A stretch of DNA of 64,000 nt from Bacteroidota bacterium (GTDB lineage: Bacteria > Bacteroidota > Bacteroidia > Palsa-965), in contig JADBYT010000015.1 in NCBI GenBank assembly GCA_020402865.1, positions 1 through 64,000 on the forward strand, given 5' to 3'. The position numbers and the translations under genes are program-made. Under the pieces are notes generated by a model. The model saw only the letters and a program-made list of their open reading frames with translations. It did no database searches and was not told where the DNA came from. Positions 7,810 through 15,847 of the stretch are shown here, one piece after another. Position 1 is the stretch's first letter. Each line of letters opens with the position of its first letter.

Positions 7810-8997
7810 GTGCCTCGCATTTTCCGACTTATAAACCGTTTTAATTTGGGCGGCCCCACTTACAATGTGGCTTACCTGAGCCGTTATCTTGCGCCGGAGT
7901 TTGAAACGCTGCTTGCCGGCGGGGAGAAGGACGAGAGCGAAGGAAGTTCGGAGTATATGGTGCGGCAGCTTGGACTGGAACCGGTAATTATTCCGCGTAT
8001 GCGCCGGGCAATACATATTGCCGACGACCGTGCGGCCTACCAGCACATCAAAAAACTGATTAAAGAATTCAAGCCCGACATTGTACATACGCATGCTTCA
8101 AAGGCGGGTACACTGGGGCGTTTGGCCGCATCGGCATGTAAGGTGCCCGTGGTGGTGCATACGTTTCACGGGCATGTGTTTCACTCGTACTTTGGCCGTA
8201 CACAAACGGAGGTGTACAAACGAATTGAACGTTATCTTGCACGGCGCAGTACGGCCATTGTGGCCATAAGTGATAAGCAGAAGGAAGAACTGGCCTTAGA
8301 ACACCGTATTTGCAAGCCTGAAAAAATTACCGTGGTGCCGCTTGGTTTCGACCTGAGCCGCTTTGAAGATGCCGGCGGGTTGATGCGAGCTGCATTCAGG
8401 CAGGAGTGGAAGCTGCGTGATGATGAAGTGGCTGTGGTAATTCTGGGCCGCCTGGTGCCTGTAAAAAACCACGCACTTTTTCTTAACGCACTGCAACAGG
8501 TAATGGCTGTGCGCCGCCAGCCTGTGCGGGCTTTTGTGGTGGGCGATGGCGAAATGCGCCACCCGCTTGAACAGCAAACCCGCGAAATGGGCTTTTCGAC
8601 TGCCACTTCACCCGATGATGCACCCGCTGATGTAACCTTTACCTCGTGGATCAGGGATGCGGAACGGGTGCTGGCAGGCGCTGATATTGTTTGCCTGAGT
8701 TCGTGGAACGAAGGCACACCCGTGAGTTTGATAGAAGCACAGGCAGCAGGGAAACCCGTGGTGAGTACCCGTGTGGGTGGCGTGGAAAATGTGGTGGACG
8801 AAAACCACACTGGTTTTCTTGCGCCTACCGGCGATAGCGACACGTTTGCCGCGCACCTGCTGCGGCTTGTAAACGATACCGGTTTGCGCCGCGAAATGGG
8901 ACTGCGCGGAAAGCCGCACGTGATGGAACGCTACCACTACACACGCCTTGTAAACGACATGGCCGCCCTTTACCGCCGCCTGCTGAACAACACGTAA
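7810..8997 (+). CDS. Glycosyltransferase family 4 (GT-B fold)
   Basis: A 395-aa retaining glycosyltransferase. The N-terminal half has the FNLGGPTYNVAYLS acceptor-side glycine loop near residue 11 and a DIVHTHASKAGTLGR motif near residue 91. The C-terminal half begins at about residue 215 with VVILGRLVPVKNH. It contains the donor-site E-x7-E motif in NEGTPVSLIEAQAAGKPVV near residue 303. Such enzymes add sugars from nucleotide donors to lipid-linked oligosaccharides or capsule repeats; the sugar is not predictable. GTG is the start, as no ATG fits the N-terminal beta strand. It opens the polysaccharide locus that continues with export and kinase genes. Confidence 0.92.
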   Translation: MPRIFRLINRFNLGGPTYNVAYLSRYLAPEFETLLAGGEKDESEGSSEYMVRQLGLEPVIIPRMRRAIHIADDRAAYQHIKKLIKEFKPDIVHTHASKAGTLGRLAASACKVPVVVHTFHGHVFHSYFGRTQTEVYKRIERYLARRSTAIVAISDKQKEELALEHRICKPEKITVVPLGFDLSRFEDAGGLMRAAFRQEWKLRDDEVAVVILGRLVPVKNHALFLNALQQVMAVRRQPVRAFVVGDGEMRHPLEQQTREMGFSTATSPDDAPADVTFTSWIRDAERVLAGADIVCLSSWNEGTPVSLIEAQAAGKPVVSTRVGGVENVVDENHTGFLAPTGDSDTFAAHLLRLVNDTGLRREMGLRGKPHVMERYHYTRLVNDMAALYRRLLNNT

Positions 8998-9011
8998 TAC
9001 GGCTTTTTTAT

Positions 9012-9019
9012 TAGCTTTG
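9012..9019 (+). promoter_or_regulatory. -7 promoter box for polysaccharide export genes
   Basis: TAGCTTTG matches TAnnTTTG and lies 25 nt upstream of the ATG at 9045. I see no clear -33 partner. Confidence 0.55.
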
Positions 9020-9044
9020 TATTCCGACACCCGTACTCGCACTT

Positions 9045-9842
9045 ATGATCCGGTCGCCTTTTTCGTTTATTGCTTTGCTTTGTTTGGTTGCACTTGGCTT
9101 TCTTTCCTCGTGCCGTACCATTAACTCCAACATCATGCTTGCTACCGATGAGGAGTTTCCTTTCGATACGCTGAGTACTGATTCGGCCTCGACCTACACG
9201 CGGGAGTACAAGCTGAACGGAAACGATATTATCGACTTTCGGCTTTTTGCCAACGACGGTTTCAAGCTCATCGACATTGCTTCGCTGAGCAGTGCAAGTC
9301 CTGCCGGTGCAGCCATAGTACGACAGGGGTTTGAATACCAGCTTGATTATGACGGTGTAACGCGCCTGCCAATTATTGGTGCGGTGAGTTTGAAAGGCAT
9401 GACCATACGCGAAGCCGAGCTGCACCTGGAACAGCGTTACGCAGAATACTATGTAAAGCCCTTTGCCATTTTGCGTGTGGTAAACCGCCGCGTAATTGTG
9501 TTTCCCGGCGAACCCGGTGCGGCACGTGTAATACAGCTCACCAACAACAATACCACGCTGGTAGAAGCACTGGCGCAGGCAGGCGGCATCAGTGATAACG
9601 GTAAAGCCCACAAAATCCGCCTCATCAGGCAAACGAGCAATCCGGGCAAGCCCAAGATTTATAAAATAGATCTTTCCACAATGAACAATATTGCACAGGC
9701 CAATATTGTAGTACAATCGAATGATATTATTTATGTGGAACCGCGCCGACAGCTGGCCAGCCGCACGCTGCGCGAAATAACACCGATTATTTCACTCGCA
9801 TCGAGCCTGTTTACCCTGTATGTACTTATTGGCCGCCTTTGA
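9045..9842 (+). CDS. Wza-like polysaccharide export outer-membrane lipoprotein
   Basis: A 265-aa lipoprotein (LSSC, lipobox Cys23). It has a Poly_export (PES) domain at about residues 55-145, including the YKLNGNDIIDFRLF and RLPIIGAVSLKGMT segments. A SLBB-like domain follows at about 150-230 (VFPGEPGAARVIQL, LVEALAQAGG). A C-terminal hydrophobic helix (about 245-263) ends the protein. The family forms the outer-membrane channel for capsule or exopolysaccharide secretion. The Wzc-like kinase gene starts 11 bp downstream, the standard Wza-Wzc pairing. The terminal helix fits the Wza-type outer-membrane alpha-helical anchor. Confidence 0.93.
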   Translation: MIRSPFSFIALLCLVALGFLSSCRTINSNIMLATDEEFPFDTLSTDSASTYTREYKLNGNDIIDFRLFANDGFKLIDIASLSSASPAGAAIVRQGFEYQLDYDGVTRLPIIGAVSLKGMTIREAELHLEQRYAEYYVKPFAILRVVNRRVIVFPGEPGAARVIQLTNNNTTLVEALAQAGGISDNGKAHKIRLIRQTSNPGKPKIYKIDLSTMNNIAQANIVVQSNDIIYVEPRRQLASRTLREITPIISLASSLFTLYVLIGRL

Positions 9843-9853
9843 TCTGACACACT

Positions 9854-12307
9854 ATGCTGCAGGCGCAACTCAATGATAAGAACGAGAGTTTAGACCGCTA
9901 CCGCGAAAGAATAACCAATTTCAGCGGTGAGTTTGAACTGGGTTTGTTTTTATTTATTGCCCGGCGTTCGTTGTTCTGGATAGCGTTGTTTTTTGCAATT
10001 GCGCTGGCGGGTTTATGGGTGTATCTCCGCTATGCCAATCAGGTGTACGAATCGTCGGCCGTGGTGCAGATTAATACCAGCAACAATGCCCGTGTGCTTA
10101 ATGTGCAGAGTATTTATGAGTTTGATGAACAGAACGACCTTGCCAGTGCCATTGAAGTAATCCGCTCACGCGTGTTTCTGCGCCGTGTGGTAAGCAAACT
10201 TCCGCTGCAGGTTGGTTATTTTGCACAGGGTACCTTTAAAACCAACGAGCATTACCGCAATTCGGCCTACACCGTAAATTACAACCTGAAAACGCCCGAA
10301 TTGTACGGTATTCCGATAAACATAAAATTTAAGGGAACCAGTGCCGGTGAGTTGAATTTTTCGTTGGGCGGTAACAACATCACTCGTCCGTTCGTGAATA
10401 ATGTGTGGGTTGATTTTCCGCAGGGATCTTTGCTGGTAAGCATTGACCGCGATAAACTCAACGAGATGCTGGCCAATGAAGGCGGCGACAAAAACAATTA
10501 CTACTTCATTCTCCGCGATCCTGAAACGCTTGCCGATATGTATGCGCCCAATGTATCGGTGATGATACTGAACGAAGGAGCAAAAACACTCCGCATTTCA
10601 TTCAGAGACGGTAATGCGCAGAAAACGGCCGATATGGCGGCTACCATTGCGCAGGAGTTTATTGATTATGATGTGGAGCGCCGCAGCGAAAGCGCCAAAA
10701 AAGCACTTGCGTTTATTGACGACCAGCTGAGCAGTGTGCAGGTTCAGCTGAAAAGCTCGGAAGACTCGCTGCGCGAAATACGCGCAAAAAAGAAAATACG
10801 TGACAACGAAACATCGAATTCCTTTAACCTCAACCGCTTTGGCAATCTCGAAGACCAGTTGATTACCCTGCAGCTGGAGGAAACCATTTTGCGAGAGATT
10901 GCCGGGAAACTTAACTCGCCGCAAATTGATGTGCGTTCAATGCTGGCCCTGCTTGCCGGAACCGAAAGCGCATCAACACTTTCTCAACCGCTGGGCAATT
11001 TGTACCGCCTTAGTGTGGAAAGGCAGGAAATGCTTTACACCATGACCGAATCGAGCGAGGCGGTGAAGGCAATGGATTATCAGATTGCCATTCAGAAAAA
11101 CATTGTGGTGCAAAGTGTAAACACGCTGCTTCAGCAGTCAAGCATACGCCGCAATGCCGTGCAGATGAAAATGACGGAAATTGGCGCGCAGCTTCCCTCG
11201 CCGGGGCAGGATATGGTTGATTACAACAGCATGCAGCGGCAATACAACATTAACGAGAAGTTCTTTACCATGCTGCTCGACAAAAAAACCGAATATTCGA
11301 TATCCGAAGCCGGTTTTACCGCACAGCATATCATTCTCGACAAGGCGCGCATTCCGGGTTCGCCCATTGAGCCAAGCCGTCGTTCGGCCATTATTACCGG
11401 GTTGTTGCTTGCGCTGGTTTTCAGCCTTGTGCTTATAGTGGTGCGTTATATTTTTCACGATAAAATAGGCTCGCTGAACGAAGTAATGAAGCATACACAA
11501 GCCAGCATAAGCGCATTGGGTATTGTGCCCAAATACAAGGAAGATATTCCCGTATCGCAGCTGCTGGTTGATCGTTTCCCCAAATCACTTATTGCCGAGG
11601 CGTTCCGCTCACTGCGCACCAACCTACAGTTTATTTCTAACGAACCCGGTCCGAAAGTAATGGCGATTACCTCAACCATTTCGGGTGAAGGAAAAACGTT
11701 CATAGCCATTAATCTTGCCGGCATAATTGCCTATTCGGGAAAGCGTGTTATTGTTGTTGACCTCGACATGCGCAAACCGAAAATTCACTTGGGTTTCAAT
11801 GCGCCCAACGAAAAAGGCATGAGCACGCTGCTTATTGGTAAAGACCTGCTGGAAAGCTGCATTCAGAAAAGCTCAATCGACTCACTGCACTTTATTACTG
11901 CAGGTCCCATTCCGCCCAATCCTTCGGAGCTTATCATTTCGCCGCAAATGAACGAGCTGATTGATCAGCTCAAAACAATGTATGATCTGGTGATTATTGA
12001 TAACCCGCCTGTGGGGCTGGTAACTGATGGAATAGCCTCACTGCAGCGTGCCGATTATCCGATTTATATTTTCAGAGCCGATTATTCGCGCCGCAATTTT
12101 ATTCAGATTGTGGACAGGCTGTATAACGAGAATAAGATTAACAAACTTTCGATTGTGCTCAACGGTGTTGATGTGGATCGCCGCAGCTACGGGTATAACT
12201 ACGGCTATGGCTATGGTTACGGCTATGGCTATGGCTACGGGTATTACGATGAAAATACGAAGCGAAAAAAATCAAGCCTTATTAAACGAATTTTTGCCCG
12301 CTCCTGA
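9854..12307 (+). CDS. Wzc-like polysaccharide co-polymerase / tyrosine autokinase
   Basis: An 817-aa fusion of a Wzz-type chain-length domain and a BY-kinase. The first membrane helix is at about residues 35-58, and a long periplasmic region with a coiled coil spans about 260-330. The second helix is at about 513-535 and the cytoplasmic ATPase follows. Walker A is ISGEGKT (about 611), Walker A' is VVDLDMRKP (about 635) and Walker B is DLVIIDNPP (about 715). The C-terminal tail (12188-12247) alternates Gly and Tyr, with 11 tyrosines in 20 residues: the autophosphorylation cluster. Together with the preceding Wza-like lipoprotein it drives and controls polysaccharide polymerisation and export across the envelope. 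Confidence 0.95.
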   Translation: MLQAQLNDKNESLDRYRERITNFSGEFELGLFLFIARRSLFWIALFFAIALAGLWVYLRYANQVYESSAVVQINTSNNARVLNVQSIYEFDEQNDLASAIEVIRSRVFLRRVVSKLPLQVGYFAQGTFKTNEHYRNSAYTVNYNLKTPELYGIPINIKFKGTSAGELNFSLGGNNITRPFVNNVWVDFPQGSLLVSIDRDKLNEMLANEGGDKNNYYFILRDPETLADMYAPNVSVMILNEGAKTLRISFRDGNAQKTADMAATIAQEFIDYDVERRSESAKKALAFIDDQLSSVQVQLKSSEDSLREIRAKKKIRDNETSNSFNLNRFGNLEDQLITLQLEETILREIAGKLNSPQIDVRSMLALLAGTESASTLSQPLGNLYRLSVERQEMLYTMTESSEAVKAMDYQIAIQKNIVVQSVNTLLQQSSIRRNAVQMKMTEIGAQLPSPGQDMVDYNSMQRQYNINEKFFTMLLDKKTEYSISEAGFTAQHIILDKARIPGSPIEPSRRSAIITGLLLALVFSLVLIVVRYIFHDKIGSLNEVMKHTQASISALGIVPKYKEDIPVSQLLVDRFPKSLIAEAFRSLRTNLQFISNEPGPKVMAITSTISGEGKTFIAINLAGIIAYSGKRVIVVDLDMRKPKIHLGFNAPNEKGMSTLLIGKDLLESCIQKSSIDSLHFITAGPIPPNPSELIISPQMNELIDQLKTMYDLVIIDNPPVGLVTDGIASLQRADYPIYIFRADYSRRNFIQIVDRLYNENKINKLSIVLNGVDVDRRSYGYNYGYGYGYGYGYGYGYYDENTKRKKSSLIKRIFARS
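12188..12247 (+). repeat. Hexanucleotide microsatellite coding a Gly-Tyr tail
   Basis: Degenerate repeats of GGCTAT/GGTTAC inside the kinase gene encode alternating Gly-Tyr (11 Tyr in 20 codons). Because the unit is 6 bp, slippage would add or remove Gly-Tyr pairs without breaking the frame. Confidence 0.85.
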
Positions 12308-12318
12308 ACTTTTCTGCA

Positions 12319-12861
12319 ATGGAAGTAACACGCACGCCCATTGAAGGGCTTCTGATTATTCAGCCCCGTGTTTTCAACGACGGCCGGGGTTATTTTTACG
12401 AATCGTGGAACCGCAATACCTATGCAGAAGCCGGTATTACAGCCGATTTTGTGCAGGATAATCAGTCGCTATCGCAAAAAGGTGTATTGCGCGGTTTACA
12501 TTTTCAGAAACCACCTTATGCGCAGGCTAAACTGGTGCGTGTAATTCAGGGCGCGGTGCTGGATGTGGCAGTTGATATCCGCAAAAATTCACCCACATAC
12601 GGGCAACATTTCGCCATTGAACTCACCGCCGAAAACAAAACCCAGTTTTTTATTCCCGAAGGTTTTGCGCATGGCTTTTACACGCTTGCTGATAATACCA
12701 TTTTTGCATACAAATGTGCCGGAATTTATCACAAAGCATCAGAAGATTGTTTGCTGTGGAATGATCCCGCACTTGGCATAGACTGGCAGGCGGTTAATCC
12801 GCAACTTTCTGAAAAAGATTTACTGGGTAAAACACTGGCTACGCTAGAGAGCCCGTTTTAA
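12319..12861 (+). CDS. rfbC: dTDP-4-dehydrorhamnose 3,5-epimerase
   Basis: A 180-aa cupin enzyme that epimerises C3 and C5 of dTDP-4-keto-6-deoxyglucose on the path to dTDP-L-rhamnose. Key residues are in place: Arg59 and catalytic His61 in VLRGLHFQ, Lys71, His118 in GFAHGF, and a Tyr near residue 137 in AGIYHK. Length is typical. It starts 11 bp after the kinase gene, so it belongs to the same transcription unit. No rfbA, rfbB or rfbD gene is in the window. Either those lie elsewhere or the enzyme serves another deoxysugar. Confidence 0.95.
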   Translation: MEVTRTPIEGLLIIQPRVFNDGRGYFYESWNRNTYAEAGITADFVQDNQSLSQKGVLRGLHFQKPPYAQAKLVRVIQGAVLDVAVDIRKNSPTYGQHFAIELTAENKTQFFIPEGFAHGFYTLADNTIFAYKCAGIYHKASEDCLLWNDPALGIDWQAVNPQLSEKDLLGKTLATLESPF

Positions 12862-12864
12862 CGA

Positions 12865-13307
12865 CTACTGTTTTTTCGGCAAATTCCCTAACAGGCTCTT
12901 AAAGCGCATCATGTGTTTGATGCCTTCCTTTTTAAAAGCACCGGGCAAAATCCAGCCAATAATTTTTACAAAACCTTTCAGCTTAAATTCCTGTTCGCTG
13001 TGTAGAGTGTGGCATTGTTGCCGGCTTCACTGAAACTGTTTTTACCGTATTGCAGATGTGGTGAGCTTTGTATGCACAGGTAAATTCGTGCGGTTAATTG
13101 CGTACGAGAACGGTTTCGGTTAGAGTAACGGTACGTTTCCGTTTTTGAAGTGCATGCGTGTTTTGGCTTGGGGCTCACCGGCTTTTCCGCTTAGTAATTC
13201 GGTACTTTGCAATGTAGGAAAGGGGGGCGGAGGTTGTCGGGATTGTAGAAAAGAGCGATAACCTCGTTTATCGGTTTTTGAATGAGGGTGCTGATGGTGT
13301 ATTTCAT
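12865..13307 (-). pseudogene. Decayed SRPBCC-family gene
   Basis: On the minus strand an ATG at 13307 opens MKYTISTLIQKPINEVIALF..YNPDN, the start of a SRPBCC (START-like ligand-binding) protein. The frame then breaks in a run of six C at about 13225-13235. It continues in a second frame with TLQSTELLSGKAGEPQAKTR and MHFKNG. A third frame gives RTVTLTETVLVRN, an in-frame stop, then PHEFTCAY. The final segment EFKLKGFVKIIGWILPGAFK to the stop at 12865 matches the family's C-terminal helix. At least three frame changes and one internal stop make this a genuine pseudogene rather than one sequencing error. No intact copy is in the window. Confidence 0.85.
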
Positions 13308-13465
13308 GCAAAAACAACTTACAGTCTGTAATGAATACAGAAAACGCGGGGTGAAGATCAAAAAAAGGGTAAGGGTATCTTGTGAATATTTAAAGTGCAG
13401 TTTATCAGTGAGTTATTGCAGGGCGGCACATTGTATTGACGGGCGGTTTATCGCCTCATAATCCT

Positions 13466-13473
13466 TACCTTTG
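13466..13473 (+). promoter_or_regulatory. -7 promoter box for the sugar-phosphate transferase gene
   Basis: TACCTTTG, a perfect TAnnTTTG match, 22 nt before the ATG at 13496. Confidence 0.6.
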
Positions 13474-13495
13474 TACCCTGATTTTAAAACCTGCT

Positions 13496-14587
13496 ATGAA
13501 TAATTATCTGGTACTGATTTATGCCGGTTTTTTTGTTGCTACGATGCTTATATCGGTGTTGCTGAACGGGCTTATGCTTCGTTTTGCCCAAACGCTGGGC
13601 ATACGTGAAAATACCGATCAGGTGCGCTGGAACAGCCGTCAGAAACCCTCGCTGGGAGGTATTACGTTTTATGTGTTGTTTCTCTTTTCGCTGGCCTGTT
13701 ACGGTATCTTTTTTCCCGGACGTGGTATTATTTTGCTCGACAGTGAGTTGCTGGGCATACTTGGCGCCATTACTCTTGCGTTTCTGATGGGGCTTGCAGA
13801 TGATGCCTACAACACACGTCCGCTGCTTAAATTTACCGTTCAGTTTGCCTGCGGCTGGATACTGATTGCCACCGGTCAGAGTATTCGTCTGTTTGAGTGG
13901 GAACCGCTTAATATTATCCTGACCCTGTTCTGGGTGGTAGGGATCATGAACTCGATAAACATGCTGGATAACATGGATGCCATTACGGCCAGTGTTACGT
14001 TGTTTATTTTGCTCGAAGCACTCATTACACTGTATGTTACACATGATGCATCCAGTCCGCTGGTGATGCTGCTGATTGGTGTAATTGGTGCGCTTGCGGG
14101 GTTCCTGTTTTTCAACTGGCATCCATCACGCCTTTATATGGGCGATACGGGCAGTCAGTTTCTGGGTATTCTGCTGGCCATTGTAGGGATCCGTTTTTTC
14201 TGGAACCAGCCCGATTTTGGTGGCGCCAACTTTGTGTCGAAACGAATTGTAATTACCGCGCTTGCCTTTGTGATTCCGCTGGCCGACACGCTTTCTGTGG
14301 TTATTAACCGCATCCGCCGGGGGCAGTCGCCGTTTGTGGGCGGAAAAGATCATACCACGCACCATCTTTCGTATCTTGGGTTATCCGACTCGCAGGTGGC
14401 GCTTGCCTTTTGTGGTATTTCGATGGTAAATATGATGCTGATTTTTGTGGTGCAGGGAACGATTGTAAATTGGGGCTTGTGGCACATCCTGCTGTTTGGT
14501 GGTTTTGCCCTGCTTGTAATCGGTACGCTGTATGCCATTACGCGCTATTCAAAACCACCCGCTCCGGCCGAAGACCCAAAGTCATGA
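13496..14587 (+). CDS. MraY/WecA-type polyprenyl-phosphate sugar-1-phosphate transferase
   Basis: A 363-aa polytopic membrane enzyme of the PNPT family (annotated GT4 by some resources). It transfers a sugar-1-phosphate from a UDP-sugar to undecaprenyl phosphate and so starts glycan assembly. I chose the ATG at 13496 (MNNYLVLIY) over an upstream TTG. Motifs in order are GLADDAYNTRP (about 101), NMLDNMDAIT (about 155), MGDTGSQF (about 210) and the cytoplasmic loop GKDHTTHHL (about 282), equivalent to the family's HHL motif. About ten membrane segments are evident. Its gene overlaps the lytic transglycosylase gene as ATGA. The NMLDNMDA motif fits the WecA/WbpL branch better than MraY itself. 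Confidence 0.9.
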   Translation: MNNYLVLIYAGFFVATMLISVLLNGLMLRFAQTLGIRENTDQVRWNSRQKPSLGGITFYVLFLFSLACYGIFFPGRGIILLDSELLGILGAITLAFLMGLADDAYNTRPLLKFTVQFACGWILIATGQSIRLFEWEPLNIILTLFWVVGIMNSINMLDNMDAITASVTLFILLEALITLYVTHDASSPLVMLLIGVIGALAGFLFFNWHPSRLYMGDTGSQFLGILLAIVGIRFFWNQPDFGGANFVSKRIVITALAFVIPLADTLSVVINRIRRGQSPFVGGKDHTTHHLSYLGLSDSQVALAFCGISMVNMMLIFVVQGTIVNWGLWHILLFGGFALLVIGTLYAITRYSKPPAPAEDPKS

Positions 14588-15789
14588 AAAACGTATGGAA
14601 CCAGGTATTTGCCTTTCTGCGTCGCTGGCACCGGCATTTGCTGGCCCTGCCGGCTTTGTTCCTGCTCATGATTTTTATCAAGCTGTTTAATTTTTCGAGC
14701 GGCGGACAGGTTTCAGACGAAGATTACAGAAGTTATTTTGTGGCCAATTACAAGGTGTTTGGTATTACCATTCCCAAAGACCTTAACTTTTGTGGTGAGC
14801 AGGTTCCGGTAAACGATTTCACGGTGCGTGAGGCATTGGAACGTGAGTTGCTGGTGAATACCTACTGGCAATCGCAAACGGTGCTGTTTCATAAAAAAGC
14901 CAACCGCTGGTTTCCGGTTATTGAACCCATTCTTAAACGCAATGGTTTGCCCGACGATCTGAAGTATGTGGTGGTGGTGGAAAGCGGTTTCAGTAATGTG
15001 GTTTCGCCCCAGCAGGCTGCCGGTTTCTGGCAGTTTGTGCCCGGCACTGCCGAGCACTATGGCCTTGAAATAAGCGAGGAAGTGGACGAACGCTACAATG
15101 TGGAAAAAGCCACACAGGCGGCCTGCGAACTGTTTAAAGATGCCTACAAACGTTATAATAACTGGACACTTGCAGCGGCATCCTACAACCTAGGCATGGG
15201 TGGTGTGGATAAACAGCTTGAAAAACAAAAGTCAGGCAGCTACTACGATCTTTACCTCAACGAAGAAACCGCCCGCTACATTTACCGCATCCTTGCCGTA
15301 AAAGAAATCCTTTCCCGCCCCAAGGCTTACGGTTATCAGCTTCGCGCGGGCGATTTGTACCCGCCAATTCCCACCTACGCAATTACGGTTGATTCGTCCA
15401 TTACTGATCTGGCGGCATTTGCAATTAAACAAAAATCGACCTATAAAATTTTAAAACTCATGAACCCCTGGCTGCTCAAAAGCAGCCTGAATAACCCGAA
15501 CAAAAAGAAATATACGTTGTTATTTCCCCGAAACGGTGTGAAACTTTATGGTCTGGATGAACAAGCCGAAACAGGCTCAACGATCGACTCATCGAAATAT
15601 GTTACACCCAACGATGTGCTGGCCGACAGCCTTTCCCGCACGCCGCTTTACACCGTGCAGGAAGGGGATACGTGGGACAAACTGGCGCAACGCTTTGGGA
15701 TGAGGGCAGATGAGTTGATACAGGCAAATAAAGCGGATGCGAAACAACAGCCTGTAAGAGGAACTCAATTAGTAATACCCAAACGCTGA
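14584..15789 (+). CDS. MltD-like lytic transglycosylase with LysM domain
   Basis: A 401-aa protein; the true start is the ATG at 14584, which overlaps the preceding stop (ATGA). An N-terminal membrane anchor spans about residues 18-35. An SLT domain follows at about 110-260, with catalytic Glu133 in VVVESGFSN, then AAGFWQFVPGTAEHYGL and AAASYNLGMGG. The C-terminus has one LysM domain (about 352-400: YTVQEGDTWDKLAQRFGM). The enzyme cleaves the MurNAc-GlcNAc bond to make room for envelope structures. Coupling to a glycan-initiating enzyme suggests it clears peptidoglycan for polysaccharide or envelope assembly; that link is inference. Confidence 0.92.
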   Translation: MKNVWNQVFAFLRRWHRHLLALPALFLLMIFIKLFNFSSGGQVSDEDYRSYFVANYKVFGITIPKDLNFCGEQVPVNDFTVREALERELLVNTYWQSQTVLFHKKANRWFPVIEPILKRNGLPDDLKYVVVVESGFSNVVSPQQAAGFWQFVPGTAEHYGLEISEEVDERYNVEKATQAACELFKDAYKRYNNWTLAAASYNLGMGGVDKQLEKQKSGSYYDLYLNEETARYIYRILAVKEILSRPKAYGYQLRAGDLYPPIPTYAITVDSSITDLAAFAIKQKSTYKILKLMNPWLLKSSLNNPNKKKYTLLFPRNGVKLYGLDEQAETGSTIDSSKYVTPNDVLADSLSRTPLYTVQEGDTWDKLAQRFGMRADELIQANKADAKQQPVRGTQLVIPKR

Positions 15790-15847
15790 TTCATTAATTC
15801 AGGCTGCCCGTTATACGCCGCACGGCAGTTATGAAGAACCAGTGTGA

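Noticed and set aside
12891-12904. Possible extra copy of the palindromic element end (ACAGGCTCTTAA)
   Set aside because: The bases are explained as codons for the C-terminus of the SRPBCC pseudogene, and no partner arm is present.
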